NCBI GenBank assembly: GCA_023411575.1
Contig: JAEYOP010000030.1
Coordinates: 1 to 64,000 of the forward strand
Direction of reading: 5' to 3'
Source of the DNA: Bacillota bacterium
Lineage (GTDB): Bacteria > Bacillota > Clostridia > Acetivibrionales > DTU013
Length of the DNA: 64,000 bases
The notes under the pieces were generated by a model, which had not been told where the DNA came from, searched no databases, and worked only from the letters and a program-made list of their open reading frames with translations. Both the position numbers and the translations under genes were made by a program. Positions 1 to 8,984 of the stretch are shown in pieces (the stretch's first letter is position 1; each line of letters begins with the position of its first letter).

Positions 1-80
1 GCCGGATCCGGTTCCGGCCTTGATCCCTGCCCGCCCGTCCCGCTCACCGGTGAGTAGATGAGCAATCTGGAGAAAAAATG
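1..80. other. window edge, no assignable gene
   Basis: An open plus-strand frame runs from base 1 to a TAG at 55-57 and could be the last 18 codons of a gene entering from the left. The residues are Gly/Pro rich and carry no recognisable motif, so nothing is claimed. Confidence 0.2.
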
Positions 81-108
81 AAAAAGGACCTCAAGCTGAG
101 GAGGTCCT
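81..108 (-). terminator. rho-independent terminator of the small gene
   Basis: AGGACCTC at 85-92 pairs exactly with GAGGTCCT at 101-108 across an 8-base loop. Read on the minus strand the stem is followed by TTTTTC and then TTTTTT. The stem overlaps the TAG stop (107-109) of the 76-residue gene. Confidence 0.75.
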
Positions 109-337
109 ACGTATGAATGAGTTCATAATACTTTTTATATTTTGCCTGCAAGTCTTCTTTCTTTCCTTTTTCCAATGTTACAACGGCCTTCTCAATATCT
201 TTTTTTTCATGATCGTAAGTGCTTGCATGGGCCTTAAGGCAATGTACCGCGGATCTTCGCCGGGATAAAGTATGCCTGCCCATGGACGACGGAGTTTTAT
301 GACAGGATTTGTGCGCGCTTATCCGAACTTTTACCAT
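107..337 (-). CDS. small basic protein of unknown function
   Basis: This 76-residue reading frame has a good ribosome site (GGAAGGAGC, 7 bases before ATG) and its own terminator, so it is probably expressed. The N-terminal half is rich in Arg, His and Ser with two Cys. The C-terminal half is a Lys/Glu-rich likely helix ending in Tyr-rich residues. No family is recognised. It lies 45 bases downstream of the zeta-toxin-like gene on the same strand and is probably co-transcribed. It is not an obvious epsilon/PezA antitoxin: those normally lie upstream of the toxin and look different. Confidence 0.55.
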   Translation of the reverse strand: MVKVRISAHKSCHKTPSSMGRHTLSRRRSAVHCLKAHASTYDHEKKDIEKAVVTLEKGKKEDLQAKYKKYYELIHT

Positions 338-382
338 ATTAACAGCTCCTTCCGACCTATTTATTATAACACTATATACGGC

Positions 383-1285
383 TTATTTAAATAAAATTGC
401 CGGGTTTTCTTCCGAACTTTCCATCCATTTCGGACTACTATTTACAGGTACATCGGTTGAAATCTGTCCGTAGCTCTTAAACAGCGGAGTATCTCTTAAT
501 ACATAGTATGACAGAATGGGTTCATTGGAATAACCATCAAAAATCAAACTTAGAGGGACATACCGTCCGGTCTTTTCAAATCTGTAATATGCCCTTTGAG
601 TAGCGTTTTTTCTGTCCAGATTCACAAGGGTTAAGTGAATGGCATAATCCCACTTTTTCAGCTTCTCGGCAAGCTCAATAATTGGATTTATTTTATGACC
701 GATTCGTGGAATCACTATGTTGTATCCATATGCGCAACAATATTCCAGCAGATTGTATTTAACAATGTTTTCTTCACCAAATACGATTGCCGTGGATTCA
801 TCATGGACCAGAAATGCGCCGAAGGCATCCGGGTATTCCGGAAATTTTCTTTTCGCAAAGTCCGAATCCAAAATGATTGCGCCAAAATGATCGGATATTT
901 TGCTTGAAACGGCAGATTTTCCGGATGCCGGGGGCCCTATTACCACATATGCCTGCCTTTCGATTTGAGGCGGTTTCCCCCTTGGCAAAGCTCCGCCGTA
1001 TCCAAATCTTATATCGTCGTCGTTTTCGGGCCTTTCTTGCGTTACCAGTTCTTCGAAGATGGTTTTTCGCAATGCAATTCTGGAATCACCTGTTACATAC
1101 CCGACTTCTCTGTAATTGTCGTAGATCAGGGTGGATTTGCCTTGGACACCGTTGCATTGTAATTCGGTAGCGGTTATTTTGTTTACAGCCCTGGAAAAGG
1201 CATCTCCGTACGGAATTTCCAGAATGTTTTTTACGAAATGCTCTACTTGCCGTTTGTCATTTAGTGGCCTTTGAAATGCTTCCAC
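383..1285 (-). CDS. zeta-toxin-like P-loop kinase
   Basis: The C-terminal two thirds has the zeta-toxin/PezT layout. A Walker A motif GPPASGKS lies near residues 117-124, followed by a strand with LDSDFAKRKFPEY (the catalytic-Asp region in zeta toxins), then HDESTAIVF and a late Arg-rich segment. Family members phosphorylate UDP-GlcNAc or related small molecules. The first 110 residues match nothing I recognise. I place the start at a GTG (1283-1285), six bases after CGGAGG. The longer frame opening with two ATGs (1316-1321) has no ribosome site, and those bases read TATGAT with an upstream TGG, like an extended -10. It follows YesN by about 110 bases on the same strand. No cognate antitoxin is visible, so toxicity is unproven. 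Confidence 0.65.
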   Translation of the reverse strand: MEAFQRPLNDKRQVEHFVKNILEIPYGDAFSRAVNKITATELQCNGVQGKSTLIYDNYREVGYVTGDSRIALRKTIFEELVTQERPENDDDIRFGYGGALPRGKPPQIERQAYVVIGPPASGKSAVSSKISDHFGAIILDSDFAKRKFPEYPDAFGAFLVHDESTAIVFGEENIVKYNLLEYCCAYGYNIVIPRIGHKINPIIELAEKLKKWDYAIHLTLVNLDRKNATQRAYYRFEKTGRYVPLSLIFDGYSNEPILSYYVLRDTPLFKSYGQISTDVPVNSSPKWMESSEENPAILFK

Positions 1286-1315
1286 AAAATACCTCCGCAG
1301 GAAATGAACTTCTCC

Positions 1316-1324
1316 CATCATACC
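1316..1324 (-). promoter_or_regulatory. possible extended -10 promoter
   Basis: On the minus strand the bases read TGG-TATGAT, an extended -10 form with no good -35. It overlaps the two upstream ATGs of the zeta-like frame and supports the downstream GTG start. Confidence 0.3.
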
Positions 1325-1395
1325 ACATAATGCGAAATTTGGTGGAGAATTGTCGAATTATTTCCCGATAATCAGTTGCTCTGCGTTATCCTTTT

Positions 1396-3060
1396 TTACT
1401 GAACGGCTGCGGTGTTTCTGCATGTCCTGAGCTCGGTGGGGGACACGCCCACATACTTTTTGAACAGCCGGAAGAAATAGTTGGGGTCGGTGAACCCGAC
1501 GAGCCGGGAAATGTCGATCGCTTTCATATTGGTGTTCAAAAGCAGTTGCTGGGCCTTTTGCAGCTTGAACATATTCACGTATTCGTTGAAAAGCTGTCCG
1601 GTTTCACGCTGGAAGAGCTGCCCGAGATAGACCGGATTGATATTCAGTTCATAGCCCAATGTTTTCAGGGACAATTCATCCATGTAATGCTTGCCGATGT
1701 AGCTTAAAACCTGCCGGATCACCGGGCTTACCTTGCTGTCCCCGGTAATGAAGCAATTGACGGCGTTGTCCGCGATGCCGGCGACAAGCCTTTCAAGCTG
1801 CTCCAGGCTGTGCATTTTGATCATGGAGCGGAATAGCTCCCCGTAATCGCCGGTGATATTGTAATCGAGGCTTTCCAGCGTCCGGTTCAGGCGGAAGACC
1901 AGCTCCATGCAGCAATTCTGCACAAAAGCGGGCGTTACGCCGGGATTGTTCCGCAGCGCGGCGAATACGTCGGCGATAAAGGAGGCGACAGCCTCCCTGT
2001 TCTTGGAAAGCAGCAGCTTGGAGAACTGGGCATAATCGATTTTGCAAACGGCCCCGGCCTGTTCGCCGTGCCGGTCGGAATCCCCGTAATAACGGATCCT
2101 GCAGTTGGGGCTGATCAGGCGGTAATCCTGCATTTTAGAGGCGTTTGCGTAGCTTTTGTGCAGGTTGCCGAAGCCTTCCTGGAAATCGCCCGCCGTAATA
2201 AAATAGTCCAGACCGGGGAAACGGCCCAGGCAGCTGTTGATTTTGTCCAGGCTTTCCCAGAGGGCGGCGTTTCCGCTTTCCTGGTCCTCGGCGCCGAAAA
2301 TCAGGCCGATGTCCCCGTCCGGTGTGCTGAAACACATCCGGGAACGATCCTGGCCGACAAGGCTGCAGCAAGACTCGAAAATATCCGTGCAACGGATTGC
2401 CCAGTCGGAATCCTGCGGGGCGGCCGCTTCCTGCGAAACTGCCCCCTCCGGCAGCGTGGCTGGTGTATACGGCGCGACCGTTGGCGACAAAATGACTGTC
2501 TCCGGGAATTCGGGGGCGATCCTTGCGATACATGCGGTATAATAATTGAACTCCAGGGAGAGCTGCAGGATCCTGGAACGCTCCCGGAGCTCCAGGGGGG
2601 CGATCCGGTTGGTTGCCCAGCGGTACAGGATATTGTCCCGCAGAATGCTGCCGTCCTTTTTTTCAATGCTTTCCTGGAACTTGGAGGTATCCAGCTTTTC
2701 GCAGGTGTTGGCCAGGGTGGACAGGAGCTCCTGGATATTGACCGGCTTCAGCAGATAATTCTCGATGCCCAGGGAAATTCCGCATTTGACGAAGTCGAAT
2801 TCATTATAGCCGCTCAGGACAATAAATTTCATCCCGGAATGGGAAACCTTCAGCCTTTTGATCAACTCCAGGCCGTTCATTTTGGGCATGGTGATATCCG
2901 TGATCAGGATGTCCGCTCCGTCCTTTTCCAGAGCGGCGAGGGCATCCAGGCCGTTGGACGCCTGTCCCGATATTTCCAGGCCGTGTTCCCTCCAGTCGAT
3001 GATTCCGTGGAGGCCCTCCAGAATGAAAGGCTCGTCATCCACCAAAAACACCCTGTACAT
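1396..3060 (-). CDS. YesN-type response regulator, receiver plus AraC HTH
   Basis: This 554-residue regulator has an N-terminal receiver domain (DDE acid pocket at 8-10, phospho-acceptor D55 in TDITMPKMNG, conserved Lys in LLKPV) and a C-terminal AraC-type double helix-turn-helix (about residues 450-545, ending in a segment with VGFTDPNYFFRLFKK). The middle 300 residues are the variable linker usual in YesN proteins. The gene starts inside the last codons of the histidine kinase (26-base overlap), so the two are translationally coupled. Its likely target is the divergent GH3-GH130 operon, where tandem direct repeats lie. This is inferred from position. Confidence 0.9.
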   Translation of the reverse strand: MYRVFLVDDEPFILEGLHGIIDWREHGLEISGQASNGLDALAALEKDGADILITDITMPKMNGLELIKRLKVSHSGMKFIVLSGYNEFDFVKCGISLGIENYLLKPVNIQELLSTLANTCEKLDTSKFQESIEKKDGSILRDNILYRWATNRIAPLELRERSRILQLSLEFNYYTACIARIAPEFPETVILSPTVAPYTPATLPEGAVSQEAAAPQDSDWAIRCTDIFESCCSLVGQDRSRMCFSTPDGDIGLIFGAEDQESGNAALWESLDKINSCLGRFPGLDYFITAGDFQEGFGNLHKSYANASKMQDYRLISPNCRIRYYGDSDRHGEQAGAVCKIDYAQFSKLLLSKNREAVASFIADVFAALRNNPGVTPAFVQNCCMELVFRLNRTLESLDYNITGDYGELFRSMIKMHSLEQLERLVAGIADNAVNCFITGDSKVSPVIRQVLSYIGKHYMDELSLKTLGYELNINPVYLGQLFQRETGQLFNEYVNMFKLQKAQQLLLNTNMKAIDISRLVGFTDPNYFFRLFKKYVGVSPTELRTCRNTAAVQ

Positions 3061-4882
3061 ATTCCTCCAGCTCCTCTCTCCGCTTCGCCGGGATTCGGAT
3101 CTCCACCGTGGTGCCCGTGCCTGGCTCGCTGGACAGATCCAGGCCGTATTTGCTTCCGTAAAGGATCCTCAGCCGCTCGTTGACGTTGGGCAGGCCGATG
3201 CTGACCGCCGAGTGCTGTCCGTTTTCCTCTTCCAGCGATTTTTTCAAGGCAGCCAGCCTTTCGGGCTCGATGCCGGATCCGTTGTCCCGGATGGTAAAGT
3301 GTATGTCGCACTCCTTCAATTCAGCACCGACCTGGATCCGGTTCTCCGAAGAATCCTGGCGGAAGCCGTGAAGGATGTAGTTTTCTATGATTGGCTGCAG
3401 GGTGAATTTTACGATCGTATAGTTCATCAGGCTTTCGGGGACATTGATCTCGAAAGCAAGCCGTCCCTCATACCGGATTCGGAACAGCCGGAGATAGAGC
3501 GTGCAGTGTTCCAGCTCCGCCGACACCGGGATGAAGGTTTCCCCCTTGATGGAATTCCGGAACAGGGTGGCCAGGATGTAGATCATTTCGCCCACATTGG
3601 CCGAACCGGCGGATACGGCCTTCATCCGGATGGCCTCCAGGGTGTTGTAGAGGAAATGGGGGTTGATCTGGCTCTGGAGGGCCATCAACTCCGAGCTCTT
3701 CTGCTTGATTTCCGACAGGTAGACCTTGTTGATGTAGTCGTTCAGGGAATCGCACATGTCATTGAAATTTACGGCGATCTGGGACAATTCGTCTTCGTTG
3801 CGGCCGACGGGAATCCTTGCCGCGAGGTTGCCCCCCCGGAGCGCCTCCATGCCCTGCATGATGACTTCCGTGCGTTTGGAAAAGACATGGATGATCAGGT
3901 AGGTGACCGCCAGGCTGGCGAAAATCAGGACGAGGGAGATCAGAATGATGGTGCTCCTTGTTTTCGCAGTGCTGGCCGTGATCTGCGCCTGGGGAATGAT
4001 TCCCGCGATAACGGCACCCGAATCCGGCGAGATGATTACATTGGAAAAGGCTTTTTCGCCGAGGTCGCGGGCCGTGGACGAGCTGACAAGCATGCCGGCG
4101 TAGGGATAAACGCCGTTTGTGTACCGACCGGAGGAATCGTACAATACTTCGCCGTTTTTCGTAAGAATCAGGCAATAGCCCTTGACCTCGCCCGGGAATT
4201 TCCGGAGAACGGATTGAATTCCGTCCAGATTGTAATTGATGATCAGGGAGCCGATCCTCTCCAGGGTATCGGGATCGTTTATGCTGCTGATAGTGGAATA
4301 GACCTCCTGGTGCTCCGGCGACAACGGGCTGCCTGCCAGAAGCACGGGATAGTACTGCCGGTGGCTCGCAGTGAGGCTGCCGATCAGCTTGCGGGTGTCC
4401 TCGCCGTATTCATACAGGCTGGGGCCGTTCCGATCGCCAAATACATAGAAGAAATCCTTTTTCGAGCTGTACAGTACAATGCTTTCGATATCCTTGTCCC
4501 GGATGAAGAAGGCGTTCAGAAAGGTCTGGTAATTGGTCAGAGTACTGGAGGTGCTGCTTGAGAAAATGTCAAGCCGGTTGGCGATATAGTCGCTGAAATC
4601 ATGCTTCAGAAAGTAGATCAGGTCGGAGGAAGCGTCGTTGTTTGCGTAAATCTGCTGCATCATGCTCATGGAAGAGTAATACTTCTGGTCGAAATAGCTG
4701 CTGATGCTGCCGAGCAGCTGCATGTTGGAATTAAGCTCCTTCTGCTTCAGCGTCTGGGTCATGCTTCCCGTGATGAAAACGGTCAGAACAAGGAGGGATA
4801 GGATGATGATCAGGGAGTAGATCAGAAAAATCCTGTTAAAGAGTTTCCTTTTCAGATATTTTTTGAAAAAAGGAAATATCAT
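3035..4882 (-). CDS. YesM-type sensor histidine kinase
   Basis: This membrane kinase has a first transmembrane helix at about residues 15-37, a long extracellular dCache-like sensor, a second helix near 300-325, a HAMP domain, a His_kinase segment with QINPHFLYNTLE (phospho-acceptor H409) and a HATPase_c domain with an RDNGSGIEPERL loop and GIGLPNV-like G boxes. It should sense an extracellular carbohydrate signal and phosphorylate the overlapping YesN. The start is at 4882, where AGCGGAGAGG precedes ATG. The longer frame starting at 4948 would begin inside the promoter TTGCGT-17-TATAAT. Confidence 0.92.
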   Translation of the reverse strand: MIFPFFKKYLKRKLFNRIFLIYSLIIILSLLVLTVFITGSMTQTLKQKELNSNMQLLGSISSYFDQKYYSSMSMMQQIYANNDASSDLIYFLKHDFSDYIANRLDIFSSSTSSTLTNYQTFLNAFFIRDKDIESIVLYSSKKDFFYVFGDRNGPSLYEYGEDTRKLIGSLTASHRQYYPVLLAGSPLSPEHQEVYSTISSINDPDTLERIGSLIINYNLDGIQSVLRKFPGEVKGYCLILTKNGEVLYDSSGRYTNGVYPYAGMLVSSSTARDLGEKAFSNVIISPDSGAVIAGIIPQAQITASTAKTRSTIILISLVLIFASLAVTYLIIHVFSKRTEVIMQGMEALRGGNLAARIPVGRNEDELSQIAVNFNDMCDSLNDYINKVYLSEIKQKSSELMALQSQINPHFLYNTLEAIRMKAVSAGSANVGEMIYILATLFRNSIKGETFIPVSAELEHCTLYLRLFRIRYEGRLAFEINVPESLMNYTIVKFTLQPIIENYILHGFRQDSSENRIQVGAELKECDIHFTIRDNGSGIEPERLAALKKSLEEENGQHSAVSIGLPNVNERLRILYGSKYGLDLSSEPGTGTTVEIRIPAKRREELEEYVQGVFGG

Positions 4883-4919
4883 GTCAACCTCTCCGCTGGA
4901 TGTATATGGATACAGTACC

Positions 4920-4948
4920 ATTATATTAATCGGCGGGCCGGGACGCAA
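4920..4948 (-). promoter_or_regulatory. sigma-A promoter of yesMN
   Basis: The minus strand reads TTGCGT (4943-4948), a 17-base spacer and TATAAT (4920-4925), about 38 bases upstream of the YesM start. Confidence 0.7.
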
Positions 4949-4973
4949 GTCCGGAAACGCTGGATCGGCGGGG

Positions 4974-5040
4974 GAACTAAAGTTTGTGCAGAGGAACTAT
5001 ACTTTTTCAAGTTTATGGCGTCTTGTGGAAGAAATATAAT
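4974..5040 (+). promoter_or_regulatory. direct-repeat operator and -10 of the GH3 operon
   Basis: GAACTAAAGTTT (4974-4985) is repeated as GAACTATACTTT (4994-5005), 20 bases apart, the spacing expected for an AraC-type dimer binding one face of the helix. A perfect TATAAT lies at 5035-5040 with only a poor -35 (TTTATG), which fits an activator-dependent promoter. YesN binding is inferred. Confidence 0.5.
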
Positions 5041-5080
5041 GAGGGGATGGAAACAACCTGCGGATAGAGAGGATGGGAAT

Positions 5081-7912
5081 ATGGACATGAACCGAAGCGG
5101 CTCCGTAACGCCGCCTTTGTATAAGGATTCATTCCGACCCGTCGAGGAAAGGGTCCGGGATCTGCTGGAAAGAATGACCCTGGAGGAGAAGGTCCGGCAA
5201 ATGGATCAATATTCCGGAGTCGGGCTTGTGGATCGTACCCACCCGGTCATGCACAACTGTATGGGCGAAGGTGCCGAAATTCTATGGGACAAAGTAGAGG
5301 AAATTATAGGGGAGAAGGGCGTGGGGTGCATTCATGACCTCTACGGCACACCCGGCGTGAACAACGCCCTTCAGAAATATGCCATGGAGAGGACTCGGCT
5401 GGGAATTCCCATCCTGTTCAGCGAGGAAGCCCTGCACGGCCTGTGCCGGCCCGGTTCCTCCATATTTCCGCAGCAGCTTGCCCTTGCGGCGGCCTGGAGT
5501 CCTGAAACGGTCCGAAAGGTTGGACGCTGTATTGCGGCGGAAACCCGGAGTCTCGGCATCCATGAGGTATTCTCCCCGGTGGTGGACCTTGCCCGTGACC
5601 CCCGGTGGGGGAGGATGGAGGAGACGTATGGGGAGGATACCTATCTATCGTCCAGAACGGCGGTTGCCATGGTGGAAGGGCTCCAAGGGGAGGATATCTC
5701 CCGGCCCGACAGTGTGATTGCTGAGGTAAAGCATTTTTCGGGGTACGGTATTGCAGAGGGAGGGCTGAACTGCGCACCGGTGAGGTTGGGACGGCATGAA
5801 CACCAGAGCGCCTATCTGCCGGTATTTGAAGCGGCATTCAGGGAAGCGGGCGCGGTCAACGCCATGTGTTCGTATTCCGCCATAGATGGATTTCCTTGCG
5901 CCTCGGACCGTGAACTGCTTACGGGGGTGCTCCGCAATAAATGGAAAATGAGGGGCTTTGTCCGCGCTGACATGTGCGCTATCCTCCGGCTTTATGATGC
6001 GCATTATACGGCGGAATCCCCGGAAGAGGCGATACGGCAGGCGGTGGAAGCCGGGGTTGACATGCAGTATTACGATTTCCCCCACGATTTCTATCAAAAC
6101 AGTCTTATCCGTATGGTACAGGACGGGCGGATGAAGGAAGAGACCATTAATACGGCCGTGAGCCGCATCCTGAGGGTGAAATTCCTGCTGGGCCTGTTTG
6201 ACAGGCCCTATGCCGAGGCGGAGGCCTTCCAAAGGATCATCCTCTGCAAAAGTCACACGGATACGGCGTTGGATGCAGCAAGGAAATCGATCTGCCTGCT
6301 GAAGAACAAGGACAACCTGCTGCCGTTGGGAGACGGCATTCGTACCATTGCCGTGATCGGGCCCAATGCCGACGCAGCCGGCCTCGGAGATTATACACCC
6401 TGGGTGGAGGGCTTCAAACCCGTTACGGTCCTGGAAGGGATCAGGAAACTGGCGGAGCCGTATACCCGGATCATTCACGCCAAAGGCTGCGGTACGCTTG
6501 CGGAGGAAACCTTTCCGTTCCCTGCGGGCTGGTTGAACACGCCGGAAGGAGAAAACGGCCTGAGAGGCGAATACTTTAACAGCGCCGATTTTTCCGGCGA
6601 CCCGGTGCTCATAAGGACGGACGAAGGAGTTTCCTTCAACTGGGTGTTTACGAAGCCTTCCGGGAAGCTGACGGGAAGCCGCTATTCCGTCCGCTGGACA
6701 GGCAGTATCATGCCGGAGGAGGACTACGACGGGCTGATCGGAATCCGAAGCTATGACAGTATGCGGCTGTGGATAGGGGACGAACTGGTAATGGACGGCT
6801 GGGGACTGCAGGAGAATGCCTGCCGGAGTATTTCCGTCCGCCTGGAGAAGGGCGGGAAATATGCCGTCCGGCTGGAGTATCTCCGGGACAGCAACGGGGC
6901 GCAAGTGTTTTTCGGCATGTGCCGGCGGTATGACGGGATCGACGAGGCTGTCGAAGCGGCAAGAAGTGCCGATGTCGCCATATTGGTCCTGGGTGACTCA
7001 GCCGCTACCAGCGGCGAGAATTTTGACCGGTGCAGCCTGGACCTGCCGGGAATCCAGCAGGAGCTGCTGAAGGCGGTGGTCGCCACGGGGACGCCGGCGG
7101 TGCTGGTGCTGCAGTCCGGCCGGGCGCTGTCCCTGGCCTGGGAGGCGGAGCATGTGCCCGCCATCCTGGAAGCCTGGTTCGGCGGAGAAAAGGCGGGGCA
7201 GGCGGTTGCCGAGGCGCTGTTCGGGGAGATTAATCCGGCAGGCAGGCTTCCGGTGTCTTTTCCCCGGTCCATCGGGCAATTGCCCGTATATTACAGCCGC
7301 AAGCCGGGCGGAGGAGTGCGCTATGTGGAGGGAGACTGGTCCGCGCTGTTTCCCTTCGGGTATGGACTAAGCTATACGGAATTTGCATATAGCGATCTGT
7401 CAATTGAGGTGAAAGCAACTGGCAGGCGGGGCGAGCAGGCGGAAAATAAGGCGAATGGCCAGGTGGACGGTGATATAGGCAGTCAGCCAGACAGCCAGAC
7501 GGACGGTAATGCAGGCGGTCAGGTGGATGGTGGTATAGGTAAGCAGATGACCCGTGATGCAGGTAGCCAGGCAGGGAGCCGGATATTTAGCCGTGCGCCT
7601 ATTAAAGGCGCGGTCAAGGTAGCGGTCTTGCTGAACGTAAAAAATATTGGGCAAAGAGCCGGGGATGAGGTGGTTCAGCTATACCTTCATCCGCGCTGCA
7701 GCTCGACGGTGCAGCCGCTGAAGGCGCTGAAGGGGTTCCGGCGGATCGGCCTGGAAGCGGGGGAGTCCTGCAGGCTGACCTTTCTGCTGGGCAGAAAGGA
7801 GTTGCAGGTGCTGGACCGCCGCTTCCGGTGGGCCGTGGAGCCAGGAGGCTACGATGTTTACATCGGGCCGGATTCGTCCCGCGTTTATCTGGAAGGCTCT
7901 TTCGAACTGTAG
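5081..7912 (+). CDS. GH3 beta-glycosidase with PA14 insert
   Basis: This 943-residue glycoside hydrolase has no signal peptide and is probably cytoplasmic. It has the GH3 N-terminal barrel (DPRWGRMEETYGED motif; nucleophile Asp near residue 297 in GFVRADM, where most relatives have SDW), then the start of the C-terminal sandwich, a PA14 carbohydrate-binding insert at about 489-611, the rest of the sandwich, and a fibronectin-III-like tail. Family members remove beta-linked glucose, xylose or related sugars; the exact sugar cannot be read. A Gln/Gly/Asp-rich insertion (about residues 780-835) interrupts the tail and contains a DNA repeat. The start is taken at 5081 after GAGAGG; an earlier ATG at 5015 has no ribosome site. 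Confidence 0.92.
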   Translation: MDMNRSGSVTPPLYKDSFRPVEERVRDLLERMTLEEKVRQMDQYSGVGLVDRTHPVMHNCMGEGAEILWDKVEEIIGEKGVGCIHDLYGTPGVNNALQKYAMERTRLGIPILFSEEALHGLCRPGSSIFPQQLALAAAWSPETVRKVGRCIAAETRSLGIHEVFSPVVDLARDPRWGRMEETYGEDTYLSSRTAVAMVEGLQGEDISRPDSVIAEVKHFSGYGIAEGGLNCAPVRLGRHEHQSAYLPVFEAAFREAGAVNAMCSYSAIDGFPCASDRELLTGVLRNKWKMRGFVRADMCAILRLYDAHYTAESPEEAIRQAVEAGVDMQYYDFPHDFYQNSLIRMVQDGRMKEETINTAVSRILRVKFLLGLFDRPYAEAEAFQRIILCKSHTDTALDAARKSICLLKNKDNLLPLGDGIRTIAVIGPNADAAGLGDYTPWVEGFKPVTVLEGIRKLAEPYTRIIHAKGCGTLAEETFPFPAGWLNTPEGENGLRGEYFNSADFSGDPVLIRTDEGVSFNWVFTKPSGKLTGSRYSVRWTGSIMPEEDYDGLIGIRSYDSMRLWIGDELVMDGWGLQENACRSISVRLEKGGKYAVRLEYLRDSNGAQVFFGMCRRYDGIDEAVEAARSADVAILVLGDSAATSGENFDRCSLDLPGIQQELLKAVVATGTPAVLVLQSGRALSLAWEAEHVPAILEAWFGGEKAGQAVAEALFGEINPAGRLPVSFPRSIGQLPVYYSRKPGGGVRYVEGDWSALFPFGYGLSYTEFAYSDLSIEVKATGRRGEQAENKANGQVDGDIGSQPDSQTDGNAGGQVDGGIGKQMTRDAGSQAGSRIFSRAPIKGAVKVAVLLNVKNIGQRAGDEVVQLYLHPRCSSTVQPLKALKGFRRIGLEAGESCRLTFLLGRKELQVLDRRFRWAVEPGGYDVYIGPDSSRVYLEGSFEL
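7457..7546 (+). repeat. 30-base imperfect direct repeat inside the GH3 gene
   Basis: The block at 7457-7486 recurs at 7517-7546, 60 bases later, differing at only a few bases. It encodes the repeated GQVDGDIG/GQVDGGIG segment of the low-complexity insertion and suggests recent repeat expansion. Confidence 0.6.
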
Positions 7913-7967
7913 TCATTCCGGCCGACTCGAGTATGGTGAAAGACTATTCATTTTGGAGGTGTAAAGG

Positions 7968-8954
7968 ATGTCGCTCAAATTAATCATCGGGAATGGCCTT
8001 CCCGGGATCCCCTGGGAGGAGAAGCCGGAAGGCTGCCGGGACACCGTGTGGAGATACAGCGGGAATCCCATCATAAAAAGAGACCTGCTCCCCACATCCA
8101 ACAGTATTTTCAACAGCGCGGTGGTTCCCTTCGGGGACGGATATGCCGGAGTATTCCGGTGTGACGACCGACGGCGCGAGATGCTTCTGCACAGCGGACA
8201 CAGTGCGGATGGAATCCATTGGGACATTGAGCCGGCTCCGATCCGTTTTATCTGCGACGAAGAAGAACTCGGAGAGTTCATATACGGCTATGATCCGCGG
8301 GTATGCTGGCTGGAGGACCGCTATTACGTAACCTGGTGCAACTGTTATCACGGGCCGACCATCGGCATTGCATATACATACGATTTTAAACAATTCTACC
8401 GGCTGGAAAACGCATTTCTGCCGTTCAACCGGAACGGCGTGCTTTTCCCCAGAAAAATCAACGGGGATTACATGATGCTCAGCAGGCCCAGCGACAACGG
8501 ACATACGGCCTTCGGGGACATTTTTGTCAGCAGCAGTCCGGACCTGATCTACTGGGGGCGCCACCGGCATGTCATGTCTCCGAGAGGGTGGTGGCAGAGC
8601 ACGAAAATAGGCGCCGGACCGACGCCGATCGAAACAGCGGAAGGCTGGCTGCTGATCTACCATGGCGTCCTGACTTCCTGCAACGGCTATGTTTACAGCT
8701 TCGGGGCCGCCCTTCTGGATCTGGAAAAACCGTGGAAGGTGCTGTACAGGACGGAGCCTTATCTGTTGTCTCCCCAGATGCTCTATGAATGTATGGGCGA
8801 CGTGCCGAATGTAGTGTTCCCATGCGCCGCGCTGTGCGATGCGGACACGGGCAGGATCGCCATATACTATGGGGCCGCGGATACGGTCACCGGTTTGGCG
8901 TTTTGCAGGGCGGAGGAGTTGGTGGAATTTATAAAAGCCCATTCGAAGTTATGA
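7968..8954 (+). CDS. GH130 mannoside phosphorylase or hydrolase
   Basis: This 328-residue protein has the five-bladed propeller motifs of GH130: YDPRV with Asp near 109 (the conserved general-acid region), FPRKINGDYMMLSRP, and KIGAGPTPIETAEGWLLIYHGV. Most members phosphorolyse beta-mannosides and release mannose 1-phosphate. Substrate linkage cannot be told. It lacks a signal peptide. It follows the GH3 gene by 55 bases with a strong ribosome site (GGAGGTG), so the pair probably degrades an imported mannose/glucose-containing oligosaccharide in the cytoplasm under YesMN control. Confidence 0.88.
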   Translation: MSLKLIIGNGLPGIPWEEKPEGCRDTVWRYSGNPIIKRDLLPTSNSIFNSAVVPFGDGYAGVFRCDDRRREMLLHSGHSADGIHWDIEPAPIRFICDEEELGEFIYGYDPRVCWLEDRYYVTWCNCYHGPTIGIAYTYDFKQFYRLENAFLPFNRNGVLFPRKINGDYMMLSRPSDNGHTAFGDIFVSSSPDLIYWGRHRHVMSPRGWWQSTKIGAGPTPIETAEGWLLIYHGVLTSCNGYVYSFGAALLDLEKPWKVLYRTEPYLLSPQMLYECMGDVPNVVFPCAALCDADTGRIAIYYGAADTVTGLAFCRAEELVEFIKAHSKL

Positions 8955-8984
8955 AAGCAGTTATGGAAGTCGGAGGGGATTCCG

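Noticed and set aside
107..337. Epsilon/PezA antitoxin partner for the zeta-like gene
   Set aside because: Wrong position, no HTH and no resemblance to epsilon; recorded only as an unknown small protein.
2068..4561. Long plus-strand open frames of 371 and 567 codons across the YesM/YesN genes
   Set aside because: They are antisense shadows of high-GC genes, lack ribosome sites and resemble no family; the minus-strand frames carry clear receiver, HTH and kinase motifs.
5015..5080. Longer N-terminus of the GH3 protein from ATG 5015
   Set aside because: No ribosome site there, and the TATAAT at 5035-5040 would lie inside the gene.
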